59,107 bases of DNA from Aphodoplasma sp045541115 (GTDB lineage Bacteria; Bacillota; Clostridia; UBA1381; UMGS1253): assembly GCA_045541115.1 (NCBI GenBank), contig JAZQIM010000018.1:1-59107 (forward strand), read 5' to 3'. The notes under the pieces were generated by a model that had not been told where the DNA came from, did not search any database, and was given only the letters and a program-made list of their open reading frames with translations. Each line of letters opens with the position of its first letter. The stretch's first letter is position 1. Made by a program: the position numbers and the translations under genes. This document shows, in pieces, positions 26,687 to 34,014 of the stretch.

Positions 26687-27112
26687 ATGGAAGAACTACT
26701 AAAGAAGGTATCGTACTTAAAGGGTTTTGCTGATGGTCTTGATATCAGCGAGAAGACAGATGAAGGCAAGCTCTTAAAGAAAATTGTAGAAACAATAGAA
26801 GAAATCGCTGATTCGGTATGCGATTTGGCAGTAGAGCATGACGATTTGTGTGACCAGGTTGAAGCAATTGATGAAGATCTCGGTGAGCTCGAAGAAATTA
26901 TTTATGAAGACGAAGAGTGTGATTGTGATTGTGACGATTGTGACTGCTTCGAGATTGAGTGTCCAAACTGCAACGATATTATCTGCATAGATGAGGATTT
27001 CTTTGACGATGACGAAGATAAGCCGCTTATTTGCCCGAATTGCGGTAAAGAAATCGAGCTTGATTTCTCATGTGAATGTGATGACTGCGACTGCGGTTGT
27101 GACGAAGAGTAA
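26687..27112 (+). CDS. CD1247-type protein with acidic Cys-rich zinc region
   Basis: A 141-residue cytoplasmic protein found next to efp in Clostridia, resembling the CD1247 N-terminal domain family. The N-terminus is helical (MEELLKKVSYLKGFADGLDI … KIVETIEEIADSVCDLAVEHD). The C-terminal half is extraordinarily rich in Cys and Asp: alternating CDCDCDDCDC, a zinc ribbon of two CPNC knuckles (residues about 90–125), and a final CECDDCDCGCDEE. Function is unknown; metal binding is inferred from the cysteine spacing. The start at 26687 follows GGAGAAG; an ATG at 26666 lies before it. Confidence 0.88.
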   Translation: MEELLKKVSYLKGFADGLDISEKTDEGKLLKKIVETIEEIADSVCDLAVEHDDLCDQVEAIDEDLGELEEIIYEDEECDCDCDDCDCFEIECPNCNDIICIDEDFFDDDEDKPLICPNCGKEIELDFSCECDDCDCGCDEE

Positions 27113-27130
27113 TAATTAAGATGCATATTA

Positions 27131-27162
27131 AAAATCCGCACCGATATGGTGCGGATTTTTTT
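27131..27162. terminator. Bidirectional terminator between the CD1247-type and rlu genes
   Basis: A 12-bp perfect stem AAAATCCGCACC / GGTGCGGATTTT with loop GATAT and a T-run. Confidence 0.9.
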
Positions 27163-27177
27163 GTTTCTATAAAAACA

Positions 27178-28137
27178 TTAAATTTTAAAATTAAAGTCCT
27201 TTAAAAAGTCTATATTATTTAGCGCAAAGGTCTTTTTGTCAAGGTAGGATAAGCTTTTTGCATCGGTAGTAAAATCAAAAGATAATTTGTATGAGCAAAG
27301 CGCCTGATATTGCCTTGTTACGCTGCTATTTTGCCTGCCGCCATATTTTTTGTCGCCCACGAGCGGATGCGACATATATGCAAGATGGGCGCGGATTTGG
27401 TGCGTACGCCCCGTGACAAGCTCAACTTCTACAAGGCTTATGCCGTCTTTGTAATCGAGCACACGGTAACGTGTAATAATTTTCTTTGAGCCCGGTTTTT
27501 GATTTTCAAATATTGTTACCTGATTTTTGCTCTCGTCTTTGGCAAGGTATGCGCTTACTTCGCCGGCTTTTTTATCAAACCTACCTATAGCAAGACACAG
27601 ATAGTATTTATGTATCTCGCGGTCTTTAATTTTTTTGTTTAAAATGCGAAGAGCCTCGGCGTTTTTTGCTGCAATAATAATACCTTGTGTATTGCGGTCG
27701 AGCCTGTTACATAAGGCGGGTGTAAAAGTATTTTCATTTTGCGGCAAATACTCGCCTTTTTTGTACAGATATGCCTGTATTTGTGATATGAGAGTGTCGT
27801 TTGCGGCACTGCTTTCGCTTTCGTGACAGACAACGCCTTCGGGTTTATTTATAAGCAAAATATTTTTGTCTTCATATACAATATCAAGATTTACTTTTAC
27901 ATCGTCGAAGGAAAATGTTTTCGTGGGCAAATCAAAAAATTCATCTTTAATATAGAAATTAAGCACATCGCCACACGAAAGCATATGCTCGCCACCGACA
28001 TGCTTACCGTTAACGCGCACACATTTTTTTCTGATATATTTATATAGCAGGCTTTGCGGCATAGTCGCAAAAAATTTCGTCATAAACTTATCTAGACGTT
28101 GATTAGCATCGTTTTCGCCTATAGTAACAGATCTCAT
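27178..28137 (-). CDS. RluA-family ribosomal pseudouridine synthase
   Basis: A 319-residue enzyme with an N-terminal S4 domain (NQRLDKFMTKFF … KYIRKKCVRVNGKHVG) and a PsuA/RluA catalytic domain. The catalytic aspartate is in NRLDRNTQGIIIAAK, and VTGRTHQIRAHLAYM follows. It probably isomerises uridines in 23S rRNA (RluC/RluD type); the exact site is not deducible. The ATG at 28137 has AGAGGT seven bases upstream; an ATG 36 bases earlier precedes this site. Confidence 0.94.
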   Translation of the reverse strand: MRSVTIGENDANQRLDKFMTKFFATMPQSLLYKYIRKKCVRVNGKHVGGEHMLSCGDVLNFYIKDEFFDLPTKTFSFDDVKVNLDIVYEDKNILLINKPEGVVCHESESSAANDTLISQIQAYLYKKGEYLPQNENTFTPALCNRLDRNTQGIIIAAKNAEALRILNKKIKDREIHKYYLCLAIGRFDKKAGEVSAYLAKDESKNQVTIFENQKPGSKKIITRYRVLDYKDGISLVEVELVTGRTHQIRAHLAYMSHPLVGDKKYGGRQNSSVTRQYQALCSYKLSFDFTTDAKSLSYLDKKTFALNNIDFLKDFNFKI

Positions 28138-28295
28138 TTTATACCTCTTTAAAGCAAATTTTACTGCTTTCATTATACTATATCCTATAAAAAAGTCAAT
28201 GAGTTATAACTAAATTAAATACGGACATACAACTGACAAGCAGAGATGAGAATATACATTAAATATTAGGCTTTTTAGCTGTAGGAGGGATGTAT

Positions 28296-28997
28296 ATGTT
28301 TTCACTTTTGATTAGTTATTTTACTGATTTAATTTTCAGGGTTTTCTTGCACGGATATGTTTCAAACAATTATGCATTTCCAAAACCGCTTAGCGCAGAC
28401 GAAGAAAAAGAGTACCTTTATCGTATGCAAAATGGCGATGAGAAAGCGCGCGACATTTTAATAGAGCATAATTTAAGGCTCGTTGCACATATCGCAAAGA
28501 AGTATTCCTCGGCATCATCATCTGACATGGACGATTTAATTTCAATCGGTACAATCGGACTTATTAAGGCGATTGACAGCTTTGATAAAAGCAAGAATAT
28601 TCGTCTTGCCACGTATGCCTCAAGATGCATTGCAAATGAAATATTGATGGTAATCCGCGCCTCAAAAAACAGACAAAGAGAAATATCGCTTCAGGATCCT
28701 ATCGGTACGGACAGCGAGGGTAATACAATTTCTCTTTTAAATGTTGTGTATAATGAAGATGAGGATATTGATGACGAGATTTTATTAAAGATTCAGACGA
28801 AAAAGCTTTATGATGCAATAGAAAAAAGTCTTGCGGGTCGGGAAAAAGAGGTTATAAAAATGAGGTATGGCCTTTGTGAAGGGGATTGTATGACGCAAAG
28901 GGAAATCGCAAAAAAACTACATATTTCCCGCTCATATGTGTCGAGAATAGAAACGAAAGCAATAGAAAAGCTCAGAGGTGAGTTTGAGGATGAATAA
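28296..28997 (+). CDS. sigK: Sporulation sigma factor SigK
   Basis: The late mother-cell sigma factor, controlling coat and cortex genes. The 233-residue product has a hydrophobic pro-sequence (FSLLISYFTDLIFRVFLHG) that is removed in the SpoIVB-triggered cascade. Region 2 (LRLVAHIAKKYSSASSSDMDDLISIGTIGLIKAIDSFD … ATYASRCIANEILM) and region 4 (GREKEVIKMRYGL … TQREIAKKLHISRSYVSRIETKAIEKL) are intact. The gene is continuous, not split by a skin element. The ATG at 28296 is seven bases after AGGAGGG. A SigE-like -10 (CATACAAC, 28226–28233) lies upstream. Confidence 0.95.
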   Translation: MFSLLISYFTDLIFRVFLHGYVSNNYAFPKPLSADEEKEYLYRMQNGDEKARDILIEHNLRLVAHIAKKYSSASSSDMDDLISIGTIGLIKAIDSFDKSKNIRLATYASRCIANEILMVIRASKNRQREISLQDPIGTDSEGNTISLLNVVYNEDEDIDDEILLKIQTKKLYDAIEKSLAGREKEVIKMRYGLCEGDCMTQREIAKKLHISRSYVSRIETKAIEKLRGEFEDE

Positions 28998-29029
28998 TAA
29001 AATAAATTTAAAAGTTATTAAATAATATC

Positions 29030-29058
29030 TTGCAAAAATTATATATATATGGTAAAAT
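29030..29058 (+). promoter_or_regulatory. Promoter of the aspartate aminotransferase gene
   Basis: TTGCAA (29030–29035), 17 bases, TAAAAT (29053–29058). The leader is about 65 bases and ends with a GGAGGGG ribosome-binding site. Confidence 0.65.
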
Positions 29059-29131
29059 ATATCCGTTTAATAACGAAAAATGAAAGATGCAGATGAAATA
29101 AATTCAAAAATCTGCTTTGGAGGGGTTTTAG

Positions 29132-30319
29132 ATGAGTTATGTAGCAAAAAAAGCGAGTGCGGTAAGTCCGTCATCTACACTCGCTATTGATGCAAAATTT
29201 AAAAGTATGAAAGCGCAAGGACTCGATGTTGTTGGTTTTGGTGCGGGCGAGCCTGATTTTGATACGCCGCAGCATATTAAAGATGCTGCTATTGAAGCGA
29301 TCATGGCGGGTAAGACAAAGTATACTCCGGCATCAGGAACACCGGAGCTTAAGCAGGCAATCTGCCGCAAGTTTAAGCGTGATAATAATCTCGATTATAC
29401 ACCGGCAAATATTGTTGTGTCGAATGGCGCAAAGCATTCACTTGTAAATGTTTTCGGTGCTATATGTGACCCGGGAGATGAGGTAATAATCCCATCGCCT
29501 TATTGGGTAAGCTATCCCGAAATGGTAAAGCTTGCAGACGGCGTTCCTGTTATACTTGCGACAACACAGGAAAACGGATTTAAATTTTCTATTGAGGATT
29601 TAAAAGCGGTTATTACGCCAAAAACAAGAGCAATTGTTATAAATTCGCCGAGCAATCCTACGGGCATGGTATATAGTGAAGATGAGCTTCGTGCTATTGC
29701 CAAGGTTGCAGTTGAGAACAACATATATGTCGTTTCAGATGAAATATATGAGCACTTATCATATGACCAGAAGCCTGTAAGTATCGCATCGTTTAATGAT
29801 GAAATACGTGATCTAACAATCATAGTAAACGGCGTTTCAAAAACGTATGCTATGACGGGTTGGAGAATAGGTTACACCGCATCAAATGAGAAGCTTGCGA
29901 AGGTTATGTCAAACGTTCAGAGCCATGCGACATCAAACCCGAATACTATCGCTCAGGCAGCCACAATATGTGCGCTTGATGGCCCGATGGATACGATTGA
30001 TGAAATGAAAAAGGCTTTTGAGCAGCGCCGCAATTATATGGTAGAAAGAATCAATTCCATAGAAGGCGTTTCGTGCTTAAAGCCTGGTGGTGCATTTTAT
30101 GTAATGATGAATATTTCAAAGCTTTTTGGTCGTGAAATTGCAGGCGAGATAATAAATAGCAGCGATGAATTTGCCGATGCATTTCTTGAAAAGGCGAAGG
30201 TTGCAGTTGTGCCCGGCAGCGGATTTGGTGCAGAAGGATACGTGCGCTGGTCGTATGCAACGAGCATGGAAAACATTAAAGAAGGCCTTGACCGACTTGA
30301 GAAATTCTTGAATATGTAA
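29132..30319 (+). CDS. aspB: Pyridoxal-phosphate aspartate aminotransferase (class I)
   Basis: A 395-residue fold-type I aminotransferase of the aspartate/prephenate subgroup (Bacillus AspB type). It interconverts aspartate and oxaloacetate with 2-oxoglutarate/glutamate in the cytoplasm. Signatures are GFGAGEPDFDTPQHIK near the start, NSPSNPTGMVYS, and the PLP lysine in VNGVSKTYAMTGWRIGY (about residue 234). The C-terminus has VRWSYATSMENIKEGLDRL with the substrate-binding arginine. It is monocistronic or followed by the small TSCPD gene 24 bp on. Confidence 0.94.
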   Translation: MSYVAKKASAVSPSSTLAIDAKFKSMKAQGLDVVGFGAGEPDFDTPQHIKDAAIEAIMAGKTKYTPASGTPELKQAICRKFKRDNNLDYTPANIVVSNGAKHSLVNVFGAICDPGDEVIIPSPYWVSYPEMVKLADGVPVILATTQENGFKFSIEDLKAVITPKTRAIVINSPSNPTGMVYSEDELRAIAKVAVENNIYVVSDEIYEHLSYDQKPVSIASFNDEIRDLTIIVNGVSKTYAMTGWRIGYTASNEKLAKVMSNVQSHATSNPNTIAQAATICALDGPMDTIDEMKKAFEQRRNYMVERINSIEGVSCLKPGGAFYVMMNISKLFGREIAGEIINSSDEFADAFLEKAKVAVVPGSGFGAEGYVRWSYATSMENIKEGLDRLEKFLNM

Positions 30320-30351
30320 TTTAGAATTTTACAAAAGGGGATTTGCGTAAA

Positions 30352-30603
30352 GTGAAATACAGCTATAAGCCAAGAGGCGTATGTTCGATGCAAATTGACA
30401 TTGAAATTGAAGATTCGATTATAAAAAATGTTGAGTTTATTGGTGGTTGCAGCGGCAACACACAGGGGATTGCAAGGCTTGCAAAATCGAGAAGTGTATC
30501 TGAAGTAATAGCGGCGCTTGAAAATATAAAATGCGGGTTTAAAAATACATCATGTCCTGACCAGCTCGCGTGCGCGCTAAAGCAGATACAAGAAAAAAAC
30601 TAA
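30352..30603 (+). CDS. TSCPD-domain protein (TIGR03905-like)
   Basis: An 83-residue protein of the TSCPD fold seen at the C-terminus of some ribonucleotide reductases. It contains CGFKNTSCPDQLACAL near its end and GGCSGNTQGIARL in the middle. Stand-alone forms are common in Clostridia and have no proven role. GTG 30352 is taken as start because relatives begin MKYxYKPxGVCS; it sits 11 bases after AGGGG. Its stop overlaps the apbE stop on the other strand (shared bases 30600–30603). Confidence 0.85.
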   Translation: MKYSYKPRGVCSMQIDIEIEDSIIKNVEFIGGCSGNTQGIARLAKSRSVSEVIAALENIKCGFKNTSCPDQLACALKQIQEKN

Positions 30604-31691
30604 TTTGCAAAAGAATATGAGCGATCAACAATTTCCACACTGCTTTTATCTAAAGTGGTGTGGATTTTTTTGTTTTTATCTATAATAACCGCATCATAAC
30701 CGCAGCTTTCTGCAAGCGACAATGCATCGCTAATATCCATCATAAATGCAGAAGTAGAAAGCGCGTCAGCATCCATCGAGCTGTTGCCGATTATTGTAAC
30801 GCTATCTGCGACAGAAGAAAAAGGATAGCCGGTTTTTGGGTCGATAATATGATGATACAGTATGCCGTCTTGCTCAAAACATCTCTCGTATGCACCTGAC
30901 GTAACGATGCTTTTTGAGGTATTTTCCGAGCAGGATACATTTATAACTGCGCATAATGAGCCGGACTGAGAAAATGGCTTTTGAATACCTACGCGCCACG
31001 GCTTTGATATGCTTTGACAAAAGAATTTATTTAGCATATTATCAAAAGCGCTGTTATTATTTCCTATAACGCTTATATTTCCGCCCAGGTCAATTATTGC
31101 CTTTTTGCATCCTGAATCTAAAATTTCGCGTGTTATTATGTCTGCCGCGTAACCTTTTGCAATTGCTCCCAGGTCAAGTTGCATATTGTCTTTTAAAAAG
31201 CAAATGGTTTTATCTTCTTCGTTTATAACAACGTTTTTAAAGCCCGTACTAAGAAGAGCGTCATCAACTTCATTTTTTGTCGGGACGCGCGGACTGCTTG
31301 AAATTGACCATAAATCAGAAACGGGCTTTAGTGTTATGTCAAACAAGCCACCGCTTTGCTCATGGTATTTATATGCTGTTCTAATTATATTTAAAAGTTC
31401 ATTACTTACAGCAATTTTGGTATCTTTTTTTTGTATACTGTTTATTTTTGACACTTCGCTCGTAGTTATATATGCACTAAATTGATTTTCTACATCGGTG
31501 ATTGCAGCAGAGGCTTTTTGCACAGCGTCTTTGCTGTTTTTACCATATACGCTAATCGTTGTATATGTATTTAAGGAAAAGCTTGTATCGGTATTTTTTA
31601 CACCCTCAAAATAGTTTGATAATATAGTAAAAATAAGCGCAAACGCGATTATTGTGCTGATAATATATAATGTAAGATTTTTAAGTTTCAT
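30600..31691 (-). CDS. apbE: FAD:protein FMN transferase (ApbE)
   Basis: A 363-residue membrane-anchored enzyme that transfers FMN from FAD onto threonine of target flavoproteins such as Rnf or Nqr subunits. One N-terminal transmembrane anchor (LTLYIISTIIAFALIFTILS) is followed by the ApbE domain: GGLFDITLKPVSDLW, LDLGAIAKGYAADII, and VADSVTIIGNSSMDADALSTSAFM near the C-terminus with the metal-binding Asp and Thr/Ser. There is no lipobox. The ATG at 31691 follows GAGGTG. No target flavoprotein gene is in the window. Confidence 0.94.
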   Translation of the reverse strand: MKLKNLTLYIISTIIAFALIFTILSNYFEGVKNTDTSFSLNTYTTISVYGKNSKDAVQKASAAITDVENQFSAYITTSEVSKINSIQKKDTKIAVSNELLNIIRTAYKYHEQSGGLFDITLKPVSDLWSISSSPRVPTKNEVDDALLSTGFKNVVINEEDKTICFLKDNMQLDLGAIAKGYAADIITREILDSGCKKAIIDLGGNISVIGNNNSAFDNMLNKFFCQSISKPWRVGIQKPFSQSGSLCAVINVSCSENTSKSIVTSGAYERCFEQDGILYHHIIDPKTGYPFSSVADSVTIIGNSSMDADALSTSAFMMDISDALSLAESCGYDAVIIDKNKKIHTTLDKSSVEIVDRSYSFAN

Positions 31692-31756
31692 ATTATGCAC
31701 CTCGATTTTTCTTTACAAGCCAATTATATACAAAAAAGCTCTAAAAGTAAAGAAAA

Positions 31757-31783
31757 AAGAGAGATTGAGGTTCAATCTCTCTT
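31757..31783 (-). terminator. Terminator of upp
   Basis: A 12-bp stem AAGAGAGATTGA / TCAATCTCTCTT; read on the minus strand it ends in a T-run (TTTTTTC). Confidence 0.8.
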
Positions 31784-31808
31784 AAAAATATTCTCATATG
31801 GCGAGTTA

Positions 31809-32438
31809 TTAAACTGTGCCGAAGAGTCTGTCGCCTGCATCGCCGAGACCGGGAACGATATATCCGTTCTCGTTAAGTTTTTCGTCGACTGTACCGCAGA
31901 AAATTTCTACGTCAGGATGCGCATTTCTTACCGCCTCAACGCCTTCGGGTGAAGCAATAATACATACGAGCTTTATGCGCTGTGCGCCGCGTTTTTTGAT
32001 AAAGTCGATTGCAGCCGCGCTGCTTCCGCCTGTAGCAAGCATTGGGTCAAGCACGAGTACCTGACGCTGCGCAATATCGGGTGGTAGCTTGCAGTAGTAT
32101 TCTACAGGTTCAAGTGTTTCGTGGTCGCGATAAAGACCGATATGACCTATTTTTGCGGCGGGGATAACACTCATAAGCGCTTCAACCATTCCAAGACCTG
32201 CACGAAGAATCGGTACGAGAGCGACCTGCTTGTCGATGTATTTGCCGGTTGTTGTTGCAAGCGGTGTTTCGACGCTTTTTTCTGTGAGTTCTAAGTCACG
32301 TGTTGCTTCATAGCCCATCAAAAGAGCTATTTCGTATGCAAGTTCGCGAAAATCTTTTACAGAAGTATTTTTGTCGCGAAGCATAGAAATTTTGTGTATT
32401 ATGAGTGGATGATTCATAATATGCACTTGATTGCTCAT
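31809..32438 (-). CDS. upp: Uracil phosphoribosyltransferase
   Basis: The salvage enzyme converting uracil and PRPP to UMP. A 209-residue protein with the type I PRTase PRPP loop (VLDPMLATGGSSAAAIDFI, about residues 127–145) and the uracil-binding VPGLGDAGDRLFGT at the C-terminus. The length is standard. It has its own promoter 70–100 bases upstream and its own terminator. No attenuator fold was recognised in the leader. Confidence 0.97.
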   Translation of the reverse strand: MSNQVHIMNHPLIIHKISMLRDKNTSVKDFRELAYEIALLMGYEATRDLELTEKSVETPLATTTGKYIDKQVALVPILRAGLGMVEALMSVIPAAKIGHIGLYRDHETLEPVEYYCKLPPDIAQRQVLVLDPMLATGGSSAAAIDFIKKRGAQRIKLVCIIASPEGVEAVRNAHPDVEIFCGTVDEKLNENGYIVPGLGDAGDRLFGTV

Positions 32439-32509
32439 AATATCCTTCCTTTCATAATTATTTTGTTATCTGTCTTTTTTTGTAAAGTGTTATAAATTGA
32501 TCTAAAAAA

Positions 32510-32538
32510 ATTATATAATAAATAAAATGCTTTGTCCA
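32510..32538 (-). promoter_or_regulatory. Promoter of upp
   Basis: On the minus strand TGGACA (32538–32533), 17 bases, TATAAT (32515–32510). Confidence 0.75.
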
Positions 32539-32634
32539 CATTTTTATGAAAAAAGCTTCATTTTAATTACAAAGTTTCATAGCGATAAAAAACTTACAAT
32601 ATTGTTACACATTGCCAATGTGTGATTTTTAGTA

Positions 32635-32663
32635 TTGTTTTTTATTTTAAAATATAGTATAAT
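32635..32663 (+). promoter_or_regulatory. Promoter of pgsA
   Basis: TTGTTT (32635–32640), 17 bases, TATAAT (32658–32663), about 45 bases before the start codon. A small hairpin ACACATTG/CAATGTGT lies just upstream (32606–32623). Confidence 0.6.
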
Positions 32664-32709
32664 GTTAAAAAATGCAGATGGGATATAATAAAAAGCAGAG
32701 GTGACATGC

Positions 32710-33276
32710 TTGAATATACCAAATATTTTAACAATTGGAAGATTGTGTCTTATGCCCGTTTTTTTAATTGTGTACTTTTTGCCGACGCAAGATGCGCAAA
32801 TGTGGGCGATGGGTGTGCTGGCACTTTCGTTTATAACAGATATGCTCGATGGATTTATTGCCAGAAGGTTTAATCTGATAACTAATCTCGGTAAGATTTT
32901 AGACCCGATTGCCGACAAGGTTATGCAAATTACGGTACTTTTGTGCCTCGCAATTTTTAATACTAATCTTATTTGGGTTGTAGTGTTTGTCTTTATAAAG
33001 GATGCCATTTTGGGAATTGGCTCGATTTATATGTATAAACGCGGCATTATCGGTCAGGCAAACTGGTTTGGAAAAATATCGTGTTTTGTGAGCTTCGTAT
33101 GTACGCTTTTACTCATCTTCCCGTTTAACGAATCGCTCAGTTATTCAACTATTCTTACACTAAGCATTGTGATTGTGACTGTAAATGCCTGTGCACTTGC
33201 ATCGTACAGCGTACGTTTTTTCAAAACAGCGTTTCGCAAGCCTGCTGTGACGGCAGTTTATTTGAGAAAAAAATGA
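32710..33276 (+). CDS. pgsA: CDP-diacylglycerol–glycerol-3-phosphate phosphatidyltransferase
   Basis: Makes phosphatidylglycerol phosphate, the committed step of anionic phospholipid synthesis, in the membrane. The 188-residue protein has the CDP-alcohol phosphotransferase motif D-x2-DG-x2-AR-x8-G-x3-D-x3-D, visible from DMLDGFIARRF to LDPIADK, and five or six transmembrane segments. Translation is assigned to TTG 32710 (MNIPNILTIGRL) with GAGGTG six bases upstream; a GTG at 32701 lies inside that ribosome-binding site. It is followed by the separately transcribed rpmB. Confidence 0.94.
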   Translation: MNIPNILTIGRLCLMPVFLIVYFLPTQDAQMWAMGVLALSFITDMLDGFIARRFNLITNLGKILDPIADKVMQITVLLCLAIFNTNLIWVVVFVFIKDAILGIGSIYMYKRGIIGQANWFGKISCFVSFVCTLLLIFPFNESLSYSTILTLSIVIVTVNACALASYSVRFFKTAFRKPAVTAVYLRKK

Positions 33277-33313
33277 TTTTTTGCGAAATTTATTGTAAAA
33301 ATAAAAAAAACAC

Positions 33314-33342
33314 TTGCCATAGTGATTATTTTGTGGTAAAAT
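33314..33342 (+). promoter_or_regulatory. Promoter of rpmB
   Basis: TTGCCA (33314–33319), 17 bases, TAAAAT (33337–33342), with a leader of about 80 bases before the gene. Confidence 0.7.
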
Positions 33343-33428
33343 AATTATTGCTTTGTAATAACAGTATAATTTCGTCTGTGACGATATGTTATAGGATTAA
33401 GCTATAACTGGTAGGAGGTGTATGCAAA

Positions 33429-33617
33429 ATGGCTAAATGTGATTTGTGTGGTAAGGGTGTTACTTTTGGTATTAAAGTCAGCCACTCACATAGAAGAAGT
33501 AACCGTACATGGAAACCTAATGTAAGAAAGGTTAGAGCAATTGTAAACGGTGGTACAAAGACAATGCACGTATGCAGCAGATGTCTTCGTTCGGGCAAGG
33601 TTGAAAGAGCTATCTAA
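33429..33617 (+). CDS. rpmB: 50S ribosomal protein L28
   Basis: A 62-residue ribosomal protein of the zinc-binding form. MAKCDLCGKGVTFGIKVSHS supplies the first CxxC, and VCSRCLRSGK the second pair. HRRSNRTWKPNVRKVR is the family core. The C+ form is expected under zinc-replete conditions. The ribosome-binding site is GGAGGTG. It is monocistronic, with promoter and terminator both visible. This is the last core protein gene before the mobile region. Confidence 0.97.
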   Translation: MAKCDLCGKGVTFGIKVSHSHRRSNRTWKPNVRKVRAIVNGGTKTMHVCSRCLRSGKVERAI

Positions 33618-33645
33618 TTTTCTTTGCTCAAAAATAGTTTATACA

Positions 33646-33680
33646 AATAATCCGTACGCTCTATGTACGGATTATTTTAT
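33646..33680 (+). terminator. Terminator of rpmB
   Basis: A 12-bp stem AATAATCCGTAC / GTACGGATTATT with a 7-base loop and following T-rich tract. Confidence 0.88.
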
Positions 33681-33738
33681 AACAAACGATATTTTTAATA
33701 AAAATTTTTAAAACGGGTATAATTTTATTAAAAAGTGC

Positions 33739-33767
33739 TTGACGTATTTGAAAGATTATGTTATACT
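33739..33767 (+). promoter_or_regulatory. Promoter of the tRNA-Ser pair
   Basis: TTGACG (33739–33744), 17 bases, TATACT (33762–33767), 34 bases before the first tRNA-Ser. Confidence 0.7.
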
Positions 33768-33801
33768 TGTTTGGTACTCAGTTATTGAGCATTATAGTCG
33801 T

Positions 33802-33888
33802 GGAGAGGTGTCCGAGTGGTTTAAGGAGCTGGTCTTGAAAACCAGTGACACGCAAGTGCCAAGAGTTCGAATCTCTTCCTCTCCGCCA
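33802..33888 (+). tRNA. tRNA-Ser (TGA)
   Basis: An 87-nt class II tRNA. The acceptor is GGAGAGG / CCTCTCC with G discriminator and encoded CCA. The anticodon stem is CTGGT-CTTGAAA-ACCAG (anticodon TGA), the variable arm GACACGCAAGTGCC is long, and the T-arm is AGAGTTCGAATCTCT. Confidence 0.97.
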
Positions 33889-33922
33889 TTTTTTTATTTA
33901 TAGCACTTTTTTTATTCGACAC

Positions 33923-34014
33923 GGAGAAGTACTCAAGTAGGCCGAAGAGGTGCCCCTGCTAAGGGTATAGGTCGTTAACGCGGCGCGAGGGTTCGAATCC
34001 CTCCTTCTCCGCCA
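33923..34014 (+). tRNA. tRNA-Ser (GCT), mobile-element insertion neighbour
   Basis: A 92-nt class II tRNA. The acceptor is GGAGAAG / CTTCTCC, discriminator G, encoded CCA, anticodon loop CTGCTAA giving GCT, and a long variable arm. The gene is intact. The serine recombinase reading frame on the other strand runs 40 bases into its 3' part, so the element boundary lies at or just past this tRNA. Confidence 0.97.
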
